DNA of 64,000 nt from Bacteroidota bacterium. Its GTDB lineage: Bacteria > Bacteroidota > Bacteroidia > Bacteroidales > Cfx3-03. The number at the start of each line of letters is the position of its first letter. Within the stretch, counting starts at the first letter, position 1. The position numbers and the translations under genes were made by a program. The notes beneath the pieces were generated by a model. That model was not told the DNA's origin, did no database searches, and saw nothing but the letters and a program-made list of their open reading frames with translations. This document shows, in pieces, positions 62,409 to 64,000 of the stretch. The DNA is taken from the NCBI GenBank assembly GCA_013390605.1, contig JACAUB010000001.1:2844233-2908232 (forward strand), read 5' to 3'.

Positions 62409-64000
62409 ATGACTAATATTGACTACATTGTAATTATTATTTTTTCTCTTCTAATCCTCTCAATTGGTCTCTCTTTTTCGAAGACATCAGGAAAAGATAT
62501 GAGATCATTCTTCTCAGCTGGAGGTGCTGTTCCCTGGTGGATAAATGGGTTATCTCTTTTTATGGGGTTTATTTCTGCCGGCACATTTGTAGTATGGGGA
62601 TCTATAGCATACAACTCTGGATGGGTAGCTATAACCATACAATGGACAATGAGTGCTGCTGGTTTTTTGATGGGCTTACTATTGGCTCCTAAATGGCATA
62701 AAACCAGAGCCCTTACGGCTGCTGAATATATTTCAAATCGTCTTGGGGTAAATGTCCAGAAGTCATATTCATATATATATCTTGTTGTAATGATTATCTT
62801 GACGGGGGTTCATATTTATGCCGTGTCTCGTATTCTTGAAGTGATTACCGGAATTCCACTTTATTTATCGATCACTATTTTAGGAACGATTGTAATGCTA
62901 TACACCTCATTGGGTGGGTTGTGGGCTGTAGTAGTTACCGATACGCTACAATTTGTTATTCTCTCTGCAGCAGCTCTAATTGTTGTTCCACTATCGCTAA
63001 ACAGAGTAGGTGGAATTCAACACATGATTGCATCCATTCCAGATAAGGGGTTCTTTAATCTTTCAAATGGTGAGTATACATGGAGTTTTCTGATCGGATT
63101 TATGTTATATAACTTCTTTTATCTGAGTGGTCAATGGAGTTTCGTACAACGCTACACGAGTGTTAAAACGCCTCAGGAATCAAGAAAAGTTGGTTGGTTG
63201 TTTGGGACTTTATACATTATTAGCCCAATAATTTGGATGCTTCCCCCAATGGCATATCATGCTATCAATCCACACTTAAGTGGTTTACAGAATGAGGGAG
63301 CTTATTTATTGATGTGCAAGGAGGTATTGCCTTCTGGAATGTTAGGCCTTATGCTTATTAGCCTTGTTTTTGCCACAAACAGCTCGGTACAAGGTGTTTT
63401 GAATATTTCAGCAGGTGTTATAACAAATGATCTTTACAAAAATAAGTTTCCACAATCTTCAGAAAAAAAATTAATGGTTGTTGCAAAATTGTCAACGCTT
63501 CTTTTTGGAATAATAACAATTGCTCTTGCATTATTTGTTCCGATTATGGGAGGAGCTAAGGAGGTCGTATTAAGCGTTGCTGCACTTACAGGTTGTCCGA
63601 TCTATCTACCAATTATTTGGTCGCTATTTTCGAAACGCCAGAGTGGATTCTCTGTTTTAATCACATCGTTAGTCTCTTTGGCGATCACTCTCTCATTTAA
63701 ATTTATCATTCCACTCTTCTCTGGATTCGTTTTGAGCCGTCAGGGAGAAATTACACTTGGAGTTGGCGTCCCGGCATTTATTACATTATTATTTGAGATA
63801 TGGTTACGCATAAAAGACAATACAGACGAAGGCTTTGTCAAATATAAATCAATTGCTGCAGAACGAATATTGACTGAATCGAAAGACACAGGTATTGAAG
63901 CATCCAGTGAAAATAATCAAGGATTGCGAATGATTGCGATCGGAATCACTGCAACTGGACTTATCATTATTACATTGGGTATAATGGCAAATAATGGATG
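62409..64000 (+). CDS. Sodium:solute symporter (SSS family), 3' end outside the window
   Basis: The frame is open from the ATG at 62409 to the window edge, giving about 530 residues so far. It begins MTNIDYIVIIIFSLLILSIG, then the SSS pattern KDMRSFFSAGGAVPWWINGL, SLFMGFISAGTFVVWGSIAY, TAAEYISNRLGVNVQKSYSY, YTSLGGLWAVVVTDTLQFVI, YLSGQWSFVQRYTSVKTPQE and LVFATNSSVQGVLNISAGVI, with about 12 hydrophobic helices. Family members couple sodium entry to import of sugars, sugar acids, amino acids or nucleosides. Here control by the same LacI-type operators as SusCD suggests it takes the sugar released in the periplasm across the inner membrane. Confidence 0.9.
   Translation, partial: MTNIDYIVIIIFSLLILSIGLSFSKTSGKDMRSFFSAGGAVPWWINGLSLFMGFISAGTFVVWGSIAYNSGWVAITIQWTMSAAGFLMGLLLAPKWHKTRALTAAEYISNRLGVNVQKSYSYIYLVVMIILTGVHIYAVSRILEVITGIPLYLSITILGTIVMLYTSLGGLWAVVVTDTLQFVILSAAALIVVPLSLNRVGGIQHMIASIPDKGFFNLSNGEYTWSFLIGFMLYNFFYLSGQWSFVQRYTSVKTPQESRKVGWLFGTLYIISPIIWMLPPMAYHAINPHLSGLQNEGAYLLMCKEVLPSGMLGLMLISLVFATNSSVQGVLNISAGVITNDLYKNKFPQSSEKKLMVVAKLSTLLFGIITIALALFVPIMGGAKEVVLSVAALTGCPIYLPIIWSLFSKRQSGFSVLITSLVSLAITLSFKFIIPLFSGFVLSRQGEITLGVGVPAFITLLFEIWLRIKDNTDEGFVKYKSIAAERILTESKDTGIEASSENNQGLRMIAIGITATGLIIITLGIMANNG

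Overview
The window is AT-rich DNA from a member of the Bacteroidota. The evidence is: two SusC/SusD pairs, one behind an ECF sigma/FecR pair; TonB-dependent receptors with carboxypeptidase-regulatory-like domains; several perfect matches to the Bacteroidota -7 promoter box TAnnTTTG; almost no strong Shine-Dalgarno sequences; and a housekeeping block (folP, DUF1599, DoxX-type, tpiA, prmA) that I recall from this phylum. I cannot place it to genus. No rRNA, tRNA, CRISPR array, prophage or transposase was seen.

Layout. 1-4.7 kb: small accessory genes (a lipoprotein, a frameshifted alcohol dehydrogenase remnant, a zinc-ribbon membrane protein, a VOC protein, a GNAT acetyltransferase, an SPFH protein) and about 0.9 kb without genes. 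4.7-10.9 kb: a four-gene cluster of TonB-dependent receptor, beta-helix lipoprotein, YncE-like propeller and purple-acid-type phosphatase. 10.9-15.9 kb: a glycerol module (DeoR/GlpR-type repressor, glpD, glpK, glpF), with perfect -7 boxes pointing both ways between repressor and glpD. 15.9-18.5 kb: a GH31 glycosidase and a Gly-rich lipoprotein. 18.6-29.3 kb: a long leftward block, dnaN, plsY, a giant exported protein of unknown function, prmA, tpiA, a lone DppB-type permease, a DoxX-type membrane protein and DUF1599, with folP divergent from it.

30.3-46.5 kb: an 830-bp gap with a perfect 31-bp inverted repeat, then a polysaccharide utilisation locus (PUL): ECF sigma, FecR, SusC, SusD, an unrecognised two-lobed secreted protein, GH95, a two-domain SGNH plus alpha/beta esterase, and CstA. 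46.9-49.3 kb: a sensor kinase whose N-terminal receiver has lost its phosphorylation residues. 49.4-64 kb: a second PUL: DUF4450 and DUF5703 proteins, a LacI-type regulator, SusC, SusD and an SSS symporter cut by the window end.

The most informative signal is in the second PUL. The DNA upstream of its SusC gene and the DNA upstream of the SSS symporter carry the same LacI-type palindromes, the same -7 box and an ATG in identical register, exactly 5,300 bases apart. The copy in front of SusC continues into what looks like a decayed beginning of a second symporter gene. This indicates one LacI regulon with a duplicated promoter.

Likely joint role, by inference: GH95 and the two-domain esterase would process a fucose- or L-galactose-containing, probably acetylated plant or algal glycan imported by the first SusCD pair; the second PUL would take up a related sugar. 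The phosphatase cluster could release glycerol or other alcohols from phosphate esters, and the adjacent Glp proteins could consume the glycerol.
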